64,000 bases of DNA, from positions 1 through 64,000 of the forward strand of contig JAFVXE010000017.1 of the NCBI GenBank assembly GCA_017501255.1. Reading direction: 5' to 3'. Position 1 is the stretch's first letter. Each line of letters opens with the position of its first letter. The translations under genes and the position numbers were made by a program. The DNA comes from Clostridia bacterium. GTDB taxonomy: Bacteria; Bacillota; Clostridia; Christensenellales; Aristaeellaceae. Of the stretch, positions 26,064-35,039 are shown piece by piece. The notes below the pieces were generated by a model, which saw only the letters and a program-made list of their open reading frames with translations, did not search any database and was not told where the DNA came from.

Positions 26064-27278
26064 CTATAAGCGTTGGATATCATTGATAAATTGCTGGGCT
26101 TCTTCATCGGTACTGACCATGTTGCCATAGCGAACCTGTTCGTACAACTGCGCCGCTTCTTCAGGAAGGTTTTCCCGGGCAGTGCTTGCCTCGGACCACT
26201 CCTGGTGCTTCATGCGCAGGCGCAGGTAGCGGTAGCGGATGCGCTCTGCTGGCGACATACGGCTTTCATCCATCCGGGAAAGGCGCATCCGCAGCTGTTT
26301 GAACACGCTGGTATGCTGATACTGGCCATCATCCCGGGTGTCGGTGATCTCGTCCTCGTAGTCTTTGACAGCGGCGCTGGACAGCTGATTCAGTCGCTGC
26401 CACAGCCAGCCAAGCAGCTGGCGAAGCCTTCGGAACAGTTTCCGGCCCAGCCATACCAGCAAAGCGAGCAGCGCAATCGCTGCCACGATGCTGACCATGA
26501 TTTCCACAATCCGCTGGAACAGACTGGGCGCAAGGCTTTCTTCCTCACCCGCCATAGCGATGAATGCACCGCTTTCACCGCTCCCTGCTCCGCCTTCCTG
26601 CCCGGAGAGAAGCGAGGCAATGAAATGCAGGATGGATTTGATTCCAGTCAGAATCTCATTCCAACAGCGCTGAAGAAAACCGGCAATGGCGGGCATGGAA
26701 GCCACCAGAACAGAAAGGGCCAGCAATCCCAGCGTGAGAAGCGTGTTGCGATGGCGCATCTGCACCGGTACGCTTACCCGTGCCTGGGCGGCCATATTCA
26801 GGCTCGATCGGTTCAGTGAAAGCAGCGCCATGGCGGCAAACAGCAGGAACACAATCATCAGCATCAGCCGGTTGCTTTTGGTGAAAATCTGTGCCAACAG
26901 ATGAAAAACGATGCCGCTGGCAATCCAAAAAGGTGGAAGTTCCTTTTCCATGGGCCAGCCGCCAATGGGCAGCGCACACACCAGCAAACCGGAATAAGCG
27001 GCGGGCACAGCCAGCAGGAACCATTGCTGCCGAATGGGCAACAGAAGGAATGCAGCGATGAACAAAAGAATGCTGCCGGCTATGGCGCAGGGAACACGCC
27101 AGCGACCGGGCAGAAGAATGCACAGCCATGCAAGCCCGATATACACCAGCAGAAGGATGGGCAACTTGCTGCTTGCCATGGGGGAGAAGCGTGCCAGCAA
27201 CAGCAGCAAAACAGGCAGCATACCCGTTGCCATCATCAGGGGATGCTGGGCTTTTCGCAGAAAAACGGTTTGTTTCAT
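26064..27278 (-). CDS. Multi-spanning membrane protein with C-terminal DUF4129-like segment
   Basis: A 404-residue protein. The N-terminal half has several hydrophobic helices (about 15-120 and 130-210), a soluble loop, another span near 270-290, and a basic cytosolic C-terminal part. The end (RYRYLRLRMKHQEWSEA ... YEQVRYG) resembles DUF4129, which is usually fused to a transglutaminase-like protein. No Cys-His-Asp transglutaminase core is present here, so only the membrane and tail parts of that family remain. It is the third gene of a MoxR-DUF58 operon, overlapping DUF58 by four bases. The complex is thought to handle assembly of cell-surface or metal-containing proteins, but the target is unknown. 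Confidence 0.75.
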   Translation of the reverse strand: MKQTVFLRKAQHPLMMATGMLPVLLLLLARFSPMASSKLPILLLVYIGLAWLCILLPGRWRVPCAIAGSILLFIAAFLLLPIRQQWFLLAVPAAYSGLLVCALPIGGWPMEKELPPFWIASGIVFHLLAQIFTKSNRLMLMIVFLLFAAMALLSLNRSSLNMAAQARVSVPVQMRHRNTLLTLGLLALSVLVASMPAIAGFLQRCWNEILTGIKSILHFIASLLSGQEGGAGSGESGAFIAMAGEEESLAPSLFQRIVEIMVSIVAAIALLALLVWLGRKLFRRLRQLLGWLWQRLNQLSSAAVKDYEDEITDTRDDGQYQHTSVFKQLRMRLSRMDESRMSPAERIRYRYLRLRMKHQEWSEASTARENLPEEAAQLYEQVRYGNMVSTDEEAQQFINDIQRL

Positions 27279-28360
27279 GCGGCACCTCCCGGCTGCATCT
27301 CCAGAAGATGCAGGGTGACCCGGTTGTTGCGGCTGCGCAGATGATTCAGCCCCAATTGGAGTTCCTCACTGTCATAGCAGCTGAGCACCACCACGTCCAT
27401 GTCCTCCACATTGGTCAAGGTTTTGAGAAAATAAGGGAAACTGAGGGTGCGCAGAATCGTGAGCCGGGCAAAGGTTGTCAGCAGTTCTTCCTCCCGGGCA
27501 GGATTGCCGTCGGGCAAAAGAATCACGCTGCTTTTTTCTTCTCCAACGGGCATATTGGCAGCAAATCCCGCCGCCAACCCACTGCGGAGGGCACGGATGC
27601 AAAGGGTGGCAGCCATGGAAATGCCATATTCAATCTCGTTTTCTTCGTATTCCATCAGGTTGTCGCCCCATTGGTCATCGGTGCGCTGCACATTCAGAAT
27701 GACCATCAGCCGGGTATGGATGGTGTAATCGTATTGGCGCACCTGTGCTTCGCCCATCCGGGCAGTGGCCGGCCAGTGAATATCCCGTACCGGGTCGCCG
27801 ATTTGATAGGTACGGATGCCCCGCACCAGAAAGGGGTCGGTCAACAGCTGCCTGTGGGAGGTCATTTCGCCCAGCAGCAGCGACAGGGGTCGGGGCAGCT
27901 GGTTTTCCTCCAGCAAACGGGGAAACACCAGCACCGGCACCTGCATCTGCTGCTCCCGGTTGGCCTGAAACAGCCCCAGCACATCGCCGATGGTCAGGGT
28001 GGCATTGCCAAGGTCATAGGCGCCCCGGTGACCAAAATGCACCTTGTGGCGGCGGCGCACCTGCTGATAGGGCATCAGGGTGAACAGGCTGGAATAATGC
28101 CGGGAATCGCTCACGTTCAGATTTTCCTGCCTGCCAAGCCGCAGATGCGGAGAGATGTTGCTTTCCATGCGCAGCCAGGGAATCAGCATGGGGCGGTCGT
28201 TGCGAACCACTTCCACCAGTTCGCCGTCCTCGCCGGTAAACACGGCGGGGGAGGAAAACTGTCGGCTGCATTCCAGGCCTTTCAGCCCGAATTTGGTCAG
28301 CAGATAGCCTGTCACCAAATAGATGACAAGAAAGGTGATGAAAATAATGATAATATTCAT
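27275..28360 (-). CDS. DUF58 domain protein (VWA-like), membrane-anchored
   Basis: A 361-residue protein. Residues 1-25 are a hydrophobic N-terminal anchor. The DUF58 signature is clear: RTYQIGDPVRDIHWPATARMG followed by RQYDYTIHTRLMVILN, which begins the VWA-like fold. DUF58 proteins pair with MoxR AAA+ ATPases as substrate adaptors. It overlaps both neighbours by four bases (ATGA), so the three-gene order MoxR, DUF58, DUF4129 forms a tightly coupled operon. Confidence 0.9.
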   Translation of the reverse strand: MNIIIIFITFLVIYLVTGYLLTKFGLKGLECSRQFSSPAVFTGEDGELVEVVRNDRPMLIPWLRMESNISPHLRLGRQENLNVSDSRHYSSLFTLMPYQQVRRRHKVHFGHRGAYDLGNATLTIGDVLGLFQANREQQMQVPVLVFPRLLEENQLPRPLSLLLGEMTSHRQLLTDPFLVRGIRTYQIGDPVRDIHWPATARMGEAQVRQYDYTIHTRLMVILNVQRTDDQWGDNLMEYEENEIEYGISMAATLCIRALRSGLAAGFAANMPVGEEKSSVILLPDGNPAREEELLTTFARLTILRTLSFPYFLKTLTNVEDMDVVVLSCYDSEELQLGLNHLRSRNNRVTLHLLEMQPGGAA

Positions 28361-29304
28361 GAAATGGCCTCGGTGGGAACAGGAATCTTCTCCAAAAGAC
28401 CGCTGATGAAAGCAACTGCATCGGTCTGATAGCTGACGCCACGGAGTACGATGCGGTGTGCCAGCACCGGAATGGCCAGTTCCTTCACATCATCGGGGAT
28501 CACATACTCCCGTCCACGAATGGCAGCCAGCACCTGACAGGCCCGCATCAAAGCCAGCAGGGCACGGGGCGACGGCCCCAGATGCACTTTTTCCGCATCC
28601 CGTGCTGCTTCGCACAGGGCTGCCATATATCGCATCACATCTTCAGCAACCTGTACTTCCCGGCACTGCTGCGCTGCTGTGATAAGCGCTTCTCCGGTGG
28701 CGACGGGGCTCAAAGCCTCCAGCGGCTGATGGCGGATGAACCGCTGCATCAGCGCCACGGTTTCTTCGCCGCTTGGGTATCCCAGCGACAATTTCATCAG
28801 AAAGCGATCCAGCTGGGCTTCCGGCAGGGGAAAGGTACCCTGCGTCTCAATGGGGTTCTGGGTGGCGATGACCACAAAGGGTGCTTCCAGCGGATAGGTC
28901 ACGCCTCCTTCGGTGATTTGCCGCTCCTCCATATATTCCAGCAATGCGGACTGGGTGCGGGGTGTTGCACGGTTGATCTCATCTGCCAGCAGAATGTTGG
29001 TAAACGCCGGGCCTTTGATAAAGGAAAAGGTGCCGCTGTGCTGATCATAAATCCGCATACCTGTAATATCGGCAGGCAACAGGTCGGGCGTGAACTGTAC
29101 ACGGGCAAACCGGCAGCTGAGGGATTTGGCCAACGATTTTGCCAGCGTGGTTTTCCCTGTGCCGGGTACATCCTCCAGCAGCACATGGCCGCCGGAGAGC
29201 ATGGCGCACAAGAGCAGCTCAACTTCCTTTTCCTTGCCGACGATCACCCGGCCGATATTGTCTTTGATGGCTTTGACCAAAGCCTCGGTTTGTTGAAATG
29301 CCAT
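28357..29304 (-). CDS. MoxR-family AAA+ ATPase
   Basis: A 315-residue chaperone-type ATPase. Walker A is in EDVPGTGKTTLAKS, Walker B in ILLADEINRATPRTQSALLEYMEE, sensor 1 in VIATQNPIETQGTFPLPEAQLDRF, and a C-terminal AAA lid contains SPRALLALMRAC. It works with the DUF58 protein encoded next. The start MAFQQTEALV is chosen because AAAGGATGTG lies upstream; a longer in-frame version would extend 23 codons across the promoter. Confidence 0.94.
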   Translation of the reverse strand: MAFQQTEALVKAIKDNIGRVIVGKEKEVELLLCAMLSGGHVLLEDVPGTGKTTLAKSLAKSLSCRFARVQFTPDLLPADITGMRIYDQHSGTFSFIKGPAFTNILLADEINRATPRTQSALLEYMEERQITEGGVTYPLEAPFVVIATQNPIETQGTFPLPEAQLDRFLMKLSLGYPSGEETVALMQRFIRHQPLEALSPVATGEALITAAQQCREVQVAEDVMRYMAALCEAARDAEKVHLGPSPRALLALMRACQVLAAIRGREYVIPDDVKELAIPVLAHRIVLRGVSYQTDAVAFISGLLEKIPVPTEAIS

Positions 29305-29347
29305 TGAATACACATCCTTTGGTGTTCTTGCATTGAGAGGTATCTGT

Positions 29348-29377
29348 ATATTAGCACACAATCCATCGGTCACTCAA
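29348..29377 (-). promoter_or_regulatory. Promoter of the MoxR-DUF58-DUF4129 operon
   Basis: On the minus strand TTGAGT and TAATAT are separated by 18 bases, about 43 bases upstream of the MoxR start. Confidence 0.5.
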
Positions 29378-29388
29378 GCCTTTTCCTG

Positions 29389-29418
29389 TTGCCTGCATAG
29401 CATCAAACATGATATAAT
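29389..29418 (+). promoter_or_regulatory. Promoter of the pyroglutamyl peptidase gene
   Basis: TTGCCT and a perfect TATAAT are separated by 18 bases, 60 bases upstream of the start. It lies back to back with the MoxR promoter. Confidence 0.6.
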
Positions 29419-29478
29419 CCATTCAGATTAGTGAAAAACACAGCAAACACAAGCAAGCATACAGGAAAGGGTATTTTG

Positions 29479-30066
29479 ATGAAAAAAGTGTTGATAACGG
29501 GTTTTGATCCCTTTGGCGGCCAGGCGGTCAATCCCTCCTGGGAAGCGGTTCGCCTCCTGCCCGATGAAATCGGCAATTGGCAGCTGATCAAGCGGCAACT
29601 GCCCACTGTGTTTCATAAAGCAGCGGCCAAGGTGCTGGAAGAAGCCGCAGCGCAGAACCCCGATGCCATCCTTTGCGTTGGTCAGGCTGGCGGGCGAAAA
29701 GGCATCACGCCGGAGGTGGTTGCCATCAACCTGCGGGAAGCCGGTATTCCGGATAACGAGGGCCAACAGCCGGTCAATGTACCGGTGGTGGAAGGTGGCC
29801 CGGCTGCCTACTTCTCCACTTTGCCTGTGCGGGAGATGGTCAAGGCCATGGAAGCGGAAGGAATCCCCTGCGGACTTTCCTACAGCGCAGGCGCTTTTGT
29901 GTGCAACGAAGTGCTGTATACGGTGCTGAACCGTTTTGAGGGTACTGCCACCCGGGCGGGGTTTGTCCATGTACCCTTCCTGCCGCAGCAGGCCGGTGAA
30001 AAGCTGCCCAGTCTGCCCCTTGAGGACATCGTCCGGGGATTGACAGCCGCCATCCGGGTATTGTGA
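29479..30066 (+). CDS. pcp: Pyrrolidone-carboxylate peptidase (pyroglutamyl peptidase I)
   Basis: A 195-residue cytosolic cysteine peptidase that removes N-terminal pyroglutamate. The catalytic triad fits Glu79 (GITPEVVAINLRE), Cys142 (SYSAGAFVCNEVLY) and His164 (GFVHVPFLP). The start MKKVLITGFDPFGG is the canonical N-terminus and follows GGAAAGGG; an upstream in-frame Met would add 16 unrelated residues. The GH95 gene begins 28 bases downstream, so they may share a message. Confidence 0.95.
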   Translation: MKKVLITGFDPFGGQAVNPSWEAVRLLPDEIGNWQLIKRQLPTVFHKAAAKVLEEAAAQNPDAILCVGQAGGRKGITPEVVAINLREAGIPDNEGQQPVNVPVVEGGPAAYFSTLPVREMVKAMEAEGIPCGLSYSAGAFVCNEVLYTVLNRFEGTATRAGFVHVPFLPQQAGEKLPSLPLEDIVRGLTAAIRVL

Positions 30067-30094
30067 TCCCCATGCGAACAAAGGAGAGAATTTC

Positions 30095-32392
30095 ATGAAC
30101 CCTACACAGACGATCTGGTTTGATCAACCCGCCGCCAAATGGGAGGAAGCGCTTCCTGTAGGCAACGGTCGGCTTGGCGGCATGGTGTACGGAACGCCCT
30201 ACACGGAACTGATCCAGATGAATGAGGACAGCGTGTGGTATGGCGGCCCCATGGATCGCAACAATCCCTCTGCTTTGGAAAACCTGCCGGAAATCCGCCG
30301 GTTGATTCTGGAAGGCCGCATTGAGGAAGCACAGAATCTGTGTACCTTTGCGTTGTCCGGCACGCCGGAGGAAATGCGTCACTATGAACCCCTTGCCAAT
30401 CTGTATCTGCTGTTTGACGGTGGGCGGGATGAGATTACAGATTATCGCCGGAGCCTTGATCTGGAAAACGCCATAGTGCAGGTTGCCTTTTGCAGAGGGG
30501 GCGTGCGCTATACCCGGCAGGTGATCGCCAGCTATCCCGACGGCATCATGGCGGTACGCCTGACAGCCAATCAGCCCGGCAGCATCCATTTCCACACCCA
30601 GCTGGGCCGCAATCACCCCTCGTGGAATCTGAACCCATGGGAAACGGAAATCTGGCGGCATTCCGATTTCAATAAATATGTGGATCGCTCCCAGGCAGTC
30701 TCCCAGGATACCACCCTCATCACGGCGCAGTGCGGCGGCAAAGGGGCGGTGGAGCTTTGCTGTGCCGTCCGGGTGGTGGCGCAGGGCGGAACGGTCAAGA
30801 CCATCGGCAACAGCGTCATGGTCAGCGGTGCAGACAGCGCAACGGTTCTGGTGGCGGCAGATACCACCTATCGGGAGGAAAACCCGGAAATCACAGTGCT
30901 TGCCCGCCTTGAGAAGGCAGCGCAGTATTCCTGGCAGGAGCTTCTCAACCGGCACCGGGCGGATTATCAGGAACTGTACAGCCGTGTGCAGCTTGCCTTG
31001 CCGCAGGATGATTCCCCAAGCGCTTCCTTGCCCACCCCTGCACGGCTGGATGCTTTTAGGGAAAAACAGCAGGATAATGGCTTGGTCACGTTGCTGTATC
31101 ATTTTGGCCGTTATCTGCTGATTGCCTCCAGCCGTCCGGGGGCACTGCCCGCCAATTTGCAGGGATTGTGGAATGTGGATATGAATCCTTGCTGGGGCAG
31201 CAAATACACCATCAATATCAATGCGGAAATGAACTATTGGCACGCCGAAACCTGCAATCTGTCCCAGTGCCACCTGCCGCTGATGGATCATATTGAGCGG
31301 CTGCGGGAAAATGGGCGGAAAACCGCCCGGGTCATGTACGGCTGCGGCGGATTCATGGCGCACCATAATACTGATCTCTGGGGCGATACCGCTCCCCAGG
31401 ATGCCTGTATGTCCTCTACTGTATGGGTGATGGGCGCTGCATGGCTGTGCCTGCACATCTGGGAGCACTATCAGTTTACCGGGGATGAGGCTTTTTTGCG
31501 GGAAAAGCTGCCCAACATGCTGGAAGCGGCACAGTTTCTTCTGGATTTCCTGATGGAAGACGGCGAATATCTGGTCACCTGTCCCACCTCTTCGCCGGAG
31601 AACGCCTACCGTTTGCCCAATGGTCAGGAAGGGGTTATCTGCAAAGGCGCATCCATGGATAATCAGATCATCCGGGAACTGTTCACCGCCTGTATCAAGG
31701 CGGCAGAGGTGCTGGGCGTACAGGATTCCTTCACGGACAGGCTGGCCCGGACCCTTCAGCGCATTGCGCCCATCTGCATCGGCAAGCATGGACAGATTAT
31801 GGAGTGGAACGAGGATTACGACGAGATTGATCCCGGTCACCGGCATATTTCCCAGCTGTTTGCCCTGCATCCCGGCACCCAGATTACGCCCGGCGGTACG
31901 CCGGAACTGGCACAGGCTGCCCGGAAAACGCTGGAACGCAGACTGTCCCATGGCGGAGGGCATACCGGCTGGAGCCGTGCGTGGATCATCAATATGTGGG
32001 CACGTCTGCACGATGGCGATGCAGCGCTTGACAATGTTCATGCTTTGCTCAGCAAATCCACGCTGCCCAATCTGTTTGACAATCACCCGCCTTTCCAGAT
32101 CGACGGTAATTTCGGCGTGACGGCCGGTATCACAGAAATGCTTCTGCAAAGCCATGATGGCTGCATTCATTTGCTGCCTGCGCTGCCCAGCCAATGGAAC
32201 AGAGGCAGCGTGCAGGGCCTCCGGGCACGGGGCGGCATAACCGTGGAAATGCAATGGCAGCACGGCCAGCTGACGAACGCCTGCCTCACTGCCGACAGGG
32301 ACTGCACGGTTTCGGTTCGCTATCGGAATCAAACCGTCCGGATGGAACTGAAAGCCGGCGTACAGACCCTGATCAACGAACGGCTTGCCTGA
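30095..32392 (+). CDS. Glycoside hydrolase family 95 alpha-L-fucosidase, cytosolic
   Basis: A 765-residue GH95 enzyme. The N-terminal domain starts at once with WFDQPAAKWEEALPVGNGRLGGM and NEDSVWYGG. The (alpha/alpha)6 barrel contains SKYTININAEMNYW, CPTSSPENAY, GGGHTGWSRAW and the HPPFQIDGNFG segment typical of the family. GH95 enzymes release alpha-1,2-linked fucose (some act on galactose) by inversion. No signal peptide is present, so the substrate must be imported first. The ribosome-binding site is AAAGGAGAG. It is followed by GH13 and GH43-like genes on the same strand. Confidence 0.9.
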   Translation: MNPTQTIWFDQPAAKWEEALPVGNGRLGGMVYGTPYTELIQMNEDSVWYGGPMDRNNPSALENLPEIRRLILEGRIEEAQNLCTFALSGTPEEMRHYEPLANLYLLFDGGRDEITDYRRSLDLENAIVQVAFCRGGVRYTRQVIASYPDGIMAVRLTANQPGSIHFHTQLGRNHPSWNLNPWETEIWRHSDFNKYVDRSQAVSQDTTLITAQCGGKGAVELCCAVRVVAQGGTVKTIGNSVMVSGADSATVLVAADTTYREENPEITVLARLEKAAQYSWQELLNRHRADYQELYSRVQLALPQDDSPSASLPTPARLDAFREKQQDNGLVTLLYHFGRYLLIASSRPGALPANLQGLWNVDMNPCWGSKYTININAEMNYWHAETCNLSQCHLPLMDHIERLRENGRKTARVMYGCGGFMAHHNTDLWGDTAPQDACMSSTVWVMGAAWLCLHIWEHYQFTGDEAFLREKLPNMLEAAQFLLDFLMEDGEYLVTCPTSSPENAYRLPNGQEGVICKGASMDNQIIRELFTACIKAAEVLGVQDSFTDRLARTLQRIAPICIGKHGQIMEWNEDYDEIDPGHRHISQLFALHPGTQITPGGTPELAQAARKTLERRLSHGGGHTGWSRAWIINMWARLHDGDAALDNVHALLSKSTLPNLFDNHPPFQIDGNFGVTAGITEMLLQSHDGCIHLLPALPSQWNRGSVQGLRARGGITVEMQWQHGQLTNACLTADRDCTVSVRYRNQTVRMELKAGVQTLINERLA

Positions 32393-32432
32393 ATCCTGAT
32401 TATTTCATAGCTATATACAAAGGAGAAAAAAC

Positions 32433-34085
32433 ATGGAAAAGACCCGCTGGTACAAGGACCGAGTGTTTTACCAAATCTGGCCCCGTTCCTTCAAGGATGG
32501 CAATGGCGACGGCATGGGCGATCTGTGGGGCGTCTATGAAAAATTGGACTATATCAAGAGCCTTGGTTGCGGCGGCATCTGGTTTTCGCCGCTGTACCCC
32601 TCTCCGGGGGCTGACTGCGGCTATGATATTGCCGACTATATGGATATTGCGCCGGAGTTCGGCGGCATGGAGGCTTTCCAGAAGGTGCTGGAAGGCGCAC
32701 ATCAGCGGGATATGAAGGTGATCATGGATCTGGTGGTCAACCACACCAGCGATGAGCATGAGTGGTTCCAGAAGAGCCGCCAGCGTATTGCTCCCTACAC
32801 GGACTACTATATCTGGCGGCCGGGCAAACCCGGCGGCAAGCTGCCCAACAACTGGGATTCCCTGTTTGAGGGCAAAGCCTGGACATGGGATGAGGTACGG
32901 GGCGAGTACTATATGCATCTGTTCGCCATCAAGCAGCCGGATCTGAATATGGATAACCCGCTGGTACGTGAGGAAGTGAAGAAAATCCTCAAATTCTGGC
33001 TGGATATGGGCGTGGATGGTTTCCGGGAGGATGTGATCACTTTCGTCTCTAAAGCGGAAGGGCTGCCCAACGACTATCTGATGCCTGCTTCCAAAGGCAT
33101 CGGGTTGTACAATCACGGCCCTCATATCCATGAATATCTGTCTGAGTTCCAGCGGGATGTGCTGTCCCATTATGATTGCGTCACGCTGGCAGAAGCGCCC
33201 ATGGTCAATCCCAAAATCACATTGACCTATACCACCGAGGGCCCGGAGCAGGAAATCGACATGATGATCCAGTTTGAAACCCAGTGTGCTGACTGCCTGT
33301 TTTCCGACTATATGCCCATGCCCTTCTCCCTGCGCAAGCTGAAGGCGGCTTTTTCCTCCTGGCAGAACAAGCTGCGGGGAAAAAGCTGGAATATGCTGTA
33401 TATGGAGAATCACGATCATCCCCGCATCATTTCCCGCTATGGCAGCGAGCAGTTCTGGAAGGAAAGCGGCAAAATGCTGGCAGCTTGCTACCTTTTCCAG
33501 CAGGGAACCCCCTTTGTGTATCAGGGGCAGGAGATCGGTATGCTGAACTGGCGGCCGGAAAGCCCGGAGATGTATGAGGATGTGCAGACCATCTGGCAAT
33601 ATGAGCATAAAGCGGTTAACAAGCCTGCCAAAAAGCGTCTTCAGCGGCTGTGGCGTGCTTCCCGCGATTCCGCCCGTACCCCCGTGCAATGGGATGACGG
33701 TGAAAACGCAGGCTTCACCACCGGCAAACCCTGGTTCTATGTAAATGAGAACTACCGGCAGATCAATGTGGCGCAGCAGGAAGAAGACCCGGATTCCATT
33801 CTGCATTTCTACCGCAAGGCCATCCAGCTGCGCAAGAGCCTGCCTGTGGTGCGTTATGGGGATTATCAGGAGCATTTCAAAGGCAGCGGAAAACTGTACT
33901 GCTATACCCGCACCGGTGAAAACCAGCAGCTGCTGGTGCTCTGCTCCTTTGCGGGAAAGCCGCAGAAACTCCGGATTCCTGCTGGTTTTATCAGGGAAAA
34001 AGCCCGTTTGATTCTGTGCAACTATCAATCGGAGGATCAGCGGGAACTGCGGCCCTATGAATGCCGTGTCTACCTGCTGGATTGA
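32433..34085 (+). CDS. GH13 oligo-1,6-glucosidase / alpha-glucosidase
   Basis: A 550-residue GH13 enzyme. Conserved regions: DLVVNHTSDEHEWF, GVDGFREDVI with nucleophile near Asp199, the acid/base Glu in TLAEAP near 254, and ENHDHPR near 328. The residue after the nucleophile is Val, which in Bacillus enzymes favours alpha-1,6 linkages such as isomaltose over alpha-1,4. No signal peptide is seen, so it acts in the cytosol on imported oligosaccharides. CAAAGGAG precedes the start. The downstream GH43-like gene begins 14 bases after the stop. Confidence 0.93.
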   Translation: MEKTRWYKDRVFYQIWPRSFKDGNGDGMGDLWGVYEKLDYIKSLGCGGIWFSPLYPSPGADCGYDIADYMDIAPEFGGMEAFQKVLEGAHQRDMKVIMDLVVNHTSDEHEWFQKSRQRIAPYTDYYIWRPGKPGGKLPNNWDSLFEGKAWTWDEVRGEYYMHLFAIKQPDLNMDNPLVREEVKKILKFWLDMGVDGFREDVITFVSKAEGLPNDYLMPASKGIGLYNHGPHIHEYLSEFQRDVLSHYDCVTLAEAPMVNPKITLTYTTEGPEQEIDMMIQFETQCADCLFSDYMPMPFSLRKLKAAFSSWQNKLRGKSWNMLYMENHDHPRIISRYGSEQFWKESGKMLAACYLFQQGTPFVYQGQEIGMLNWRPESPEMYEDVQTIWQYEHKAVNKPAKKRLQRLWRASRDSARTPVQWDDGENAGFTTGKPWFYVNENYRQINVAQQEEDPDSILHFYRKAIQLRKSLPVVRYGDYQEHFKGSGKLYCYTRTGENQQLLVLCSFAGKPQKLRIPAGFIREKARLILCNYQSEDQRELRPYECRVYLLD

Positions 34086-34099
34086 TGGAGGAAAAGAAT

Positions 34100-34981
34100 A
34101 TGCTGTTTACCAATGAACAACTGGGTTCGTTTGCCAAGGACCCGGCGGTGGTAAGGTTTCGGGATCAATACTTCCTTTATTACTCCCTCCGCCATGAGGA
34201 TGGACGCTTCGGCGTGGGCATTGCGGTTTCGCAGGATATGGAAACGTGGATGCCGGCAGGCGAAGTGCCGCAGGATATGCCTTGCGAAGCGCAGGGCATT
34301 GCAGCTCCGGGAGCCATCGTGCTGGATGGGAAGGTGCATCTGTTTTACCAGACCTACGGCAATGGCAATAAGGATGCCATCTGTCACGCTGTTTCTCAGG
34401 ATGGTCTGATCTTTGCCAAGAATCCGGAAAACCCGGTGTTCTCTCCCCAAGGGGATTGGTGCTGCGGCAGGGCCATCGATGCGGATGTATGCCTTTGGCA
34501 AGGGCGGCTTCATCTGTACTTTGCCACCCGGGATCATGAAATGCGGGTGCAAAAAGTGGGCGGCGCATGGGCTTCGCTGGATTCTGGATTCGGCAAAGCA
34601 GCGTGGCATATGCTGGCGAAGCAATCCCTGCTGATGCCTGAGCTGACATGGGAAGGGGAATGTATCGAAGCACCAGCAACGCTGGTGGAAGATGGCAGGA
34701 TGTATCTGTTCTATGGCGGTTCCTATAACTGTACGCCCCAGCAGATCGGTTGCGCCGTGTCGGAGGATGGCATCTTCTTTCAGCGGGTGTCGGAGAAACC
34801 CTTGATTCCCTGCGGTGAGCCCGGCGCATGGAATAGCAGCGAGTCCGGCCATCCCTACGTGTTCCGGGATGAGGATGGCCGTATCCATCTGTTCAATCAG
34901 GGCAGTTCGGATGGCGGCGAAACCTGGTATCTGAGCCGGTGTGAGATCGCTTTCGAAAATGGAAAACCCATCAGGCTTTGA
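34100..34981 (+). CDS. GH43-like five-bladed beta-propeller glycosidase
   Basis: A 293-residue protein with the repeated blade pattern of GH43/GH32-type propellers: DPAVVRFRDQYFLYYS, AIDADVCLWQGRLHLYFATRD, GECIEAPATLVEDGRMYLFYGG and GHPYVFRDEDGRIHLFNQG. Acidic residues in the first three segments are placed like the catalytic Asp, Asp and Glu of GH43. Substrate cannot be assigned; arabinosides, xylosides or galactosides are all possible. It is cytosolic (no signal peptide). The start is the Met of MLFTNEQLG after GGAGGAAAAG. It ends the plus-strand glycosidase series, at a strong terminator. Confidence 0.82.
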   Translation: MLFTNEQLGSFAKDPAVVRFRDQYFLYYSLRHEDGRFGVGIAVSQDMETWMPAGEVPQDMPCEAQGIAAPGAIVLDGKVHLFYQTYGNGNKDAICHAVSQDGLIFAKNPENPVFSPQGDWCCGRAIDADVCLWQGRLHLYFATRDHEMRVQKVGGAWASLDSGFGKAAWHMLAKQSLLMPELTWEGECIEAPATLVEDGRMYLFYGGSYNCTPQQIGCAVSEDGIFFQRVSEKPLIPCGEPGAWNSSESGHPYVFRDEDGRIHLFNQGSSDGGETWYLSRCEIAFENGKPIRL

Positions 34982-34990
34982 TGGACATAA

Positions 34991-35031
34991 AGAACCCCCG
35001 TTCCGGGTCGGTGTACTCGGAACGGGGTTCT
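34991..35031. terminator. Bidirectional terminator between convergent glycosidase genes
   Basis: AGAACCCCCGTTCCG and CGGAACGGGGTTCT form a stem of 14 pairs with one bulged C and a 12-base loop. TCTTGTCC follows on the plus strand. It lies between the stop codons of the GH43-like and GH29 genes. Confidence 0.75.
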
Positions 35032-35039
35032 CTTGTCCG

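Noticed and set aside
29840..34028. Long minus-strand open frames opposite the GH95 and GH13 genes
   Set aside because: The plus-strand frames carry full glycosidase motifs; the antisense frames show only composition bias and no family resemblance.
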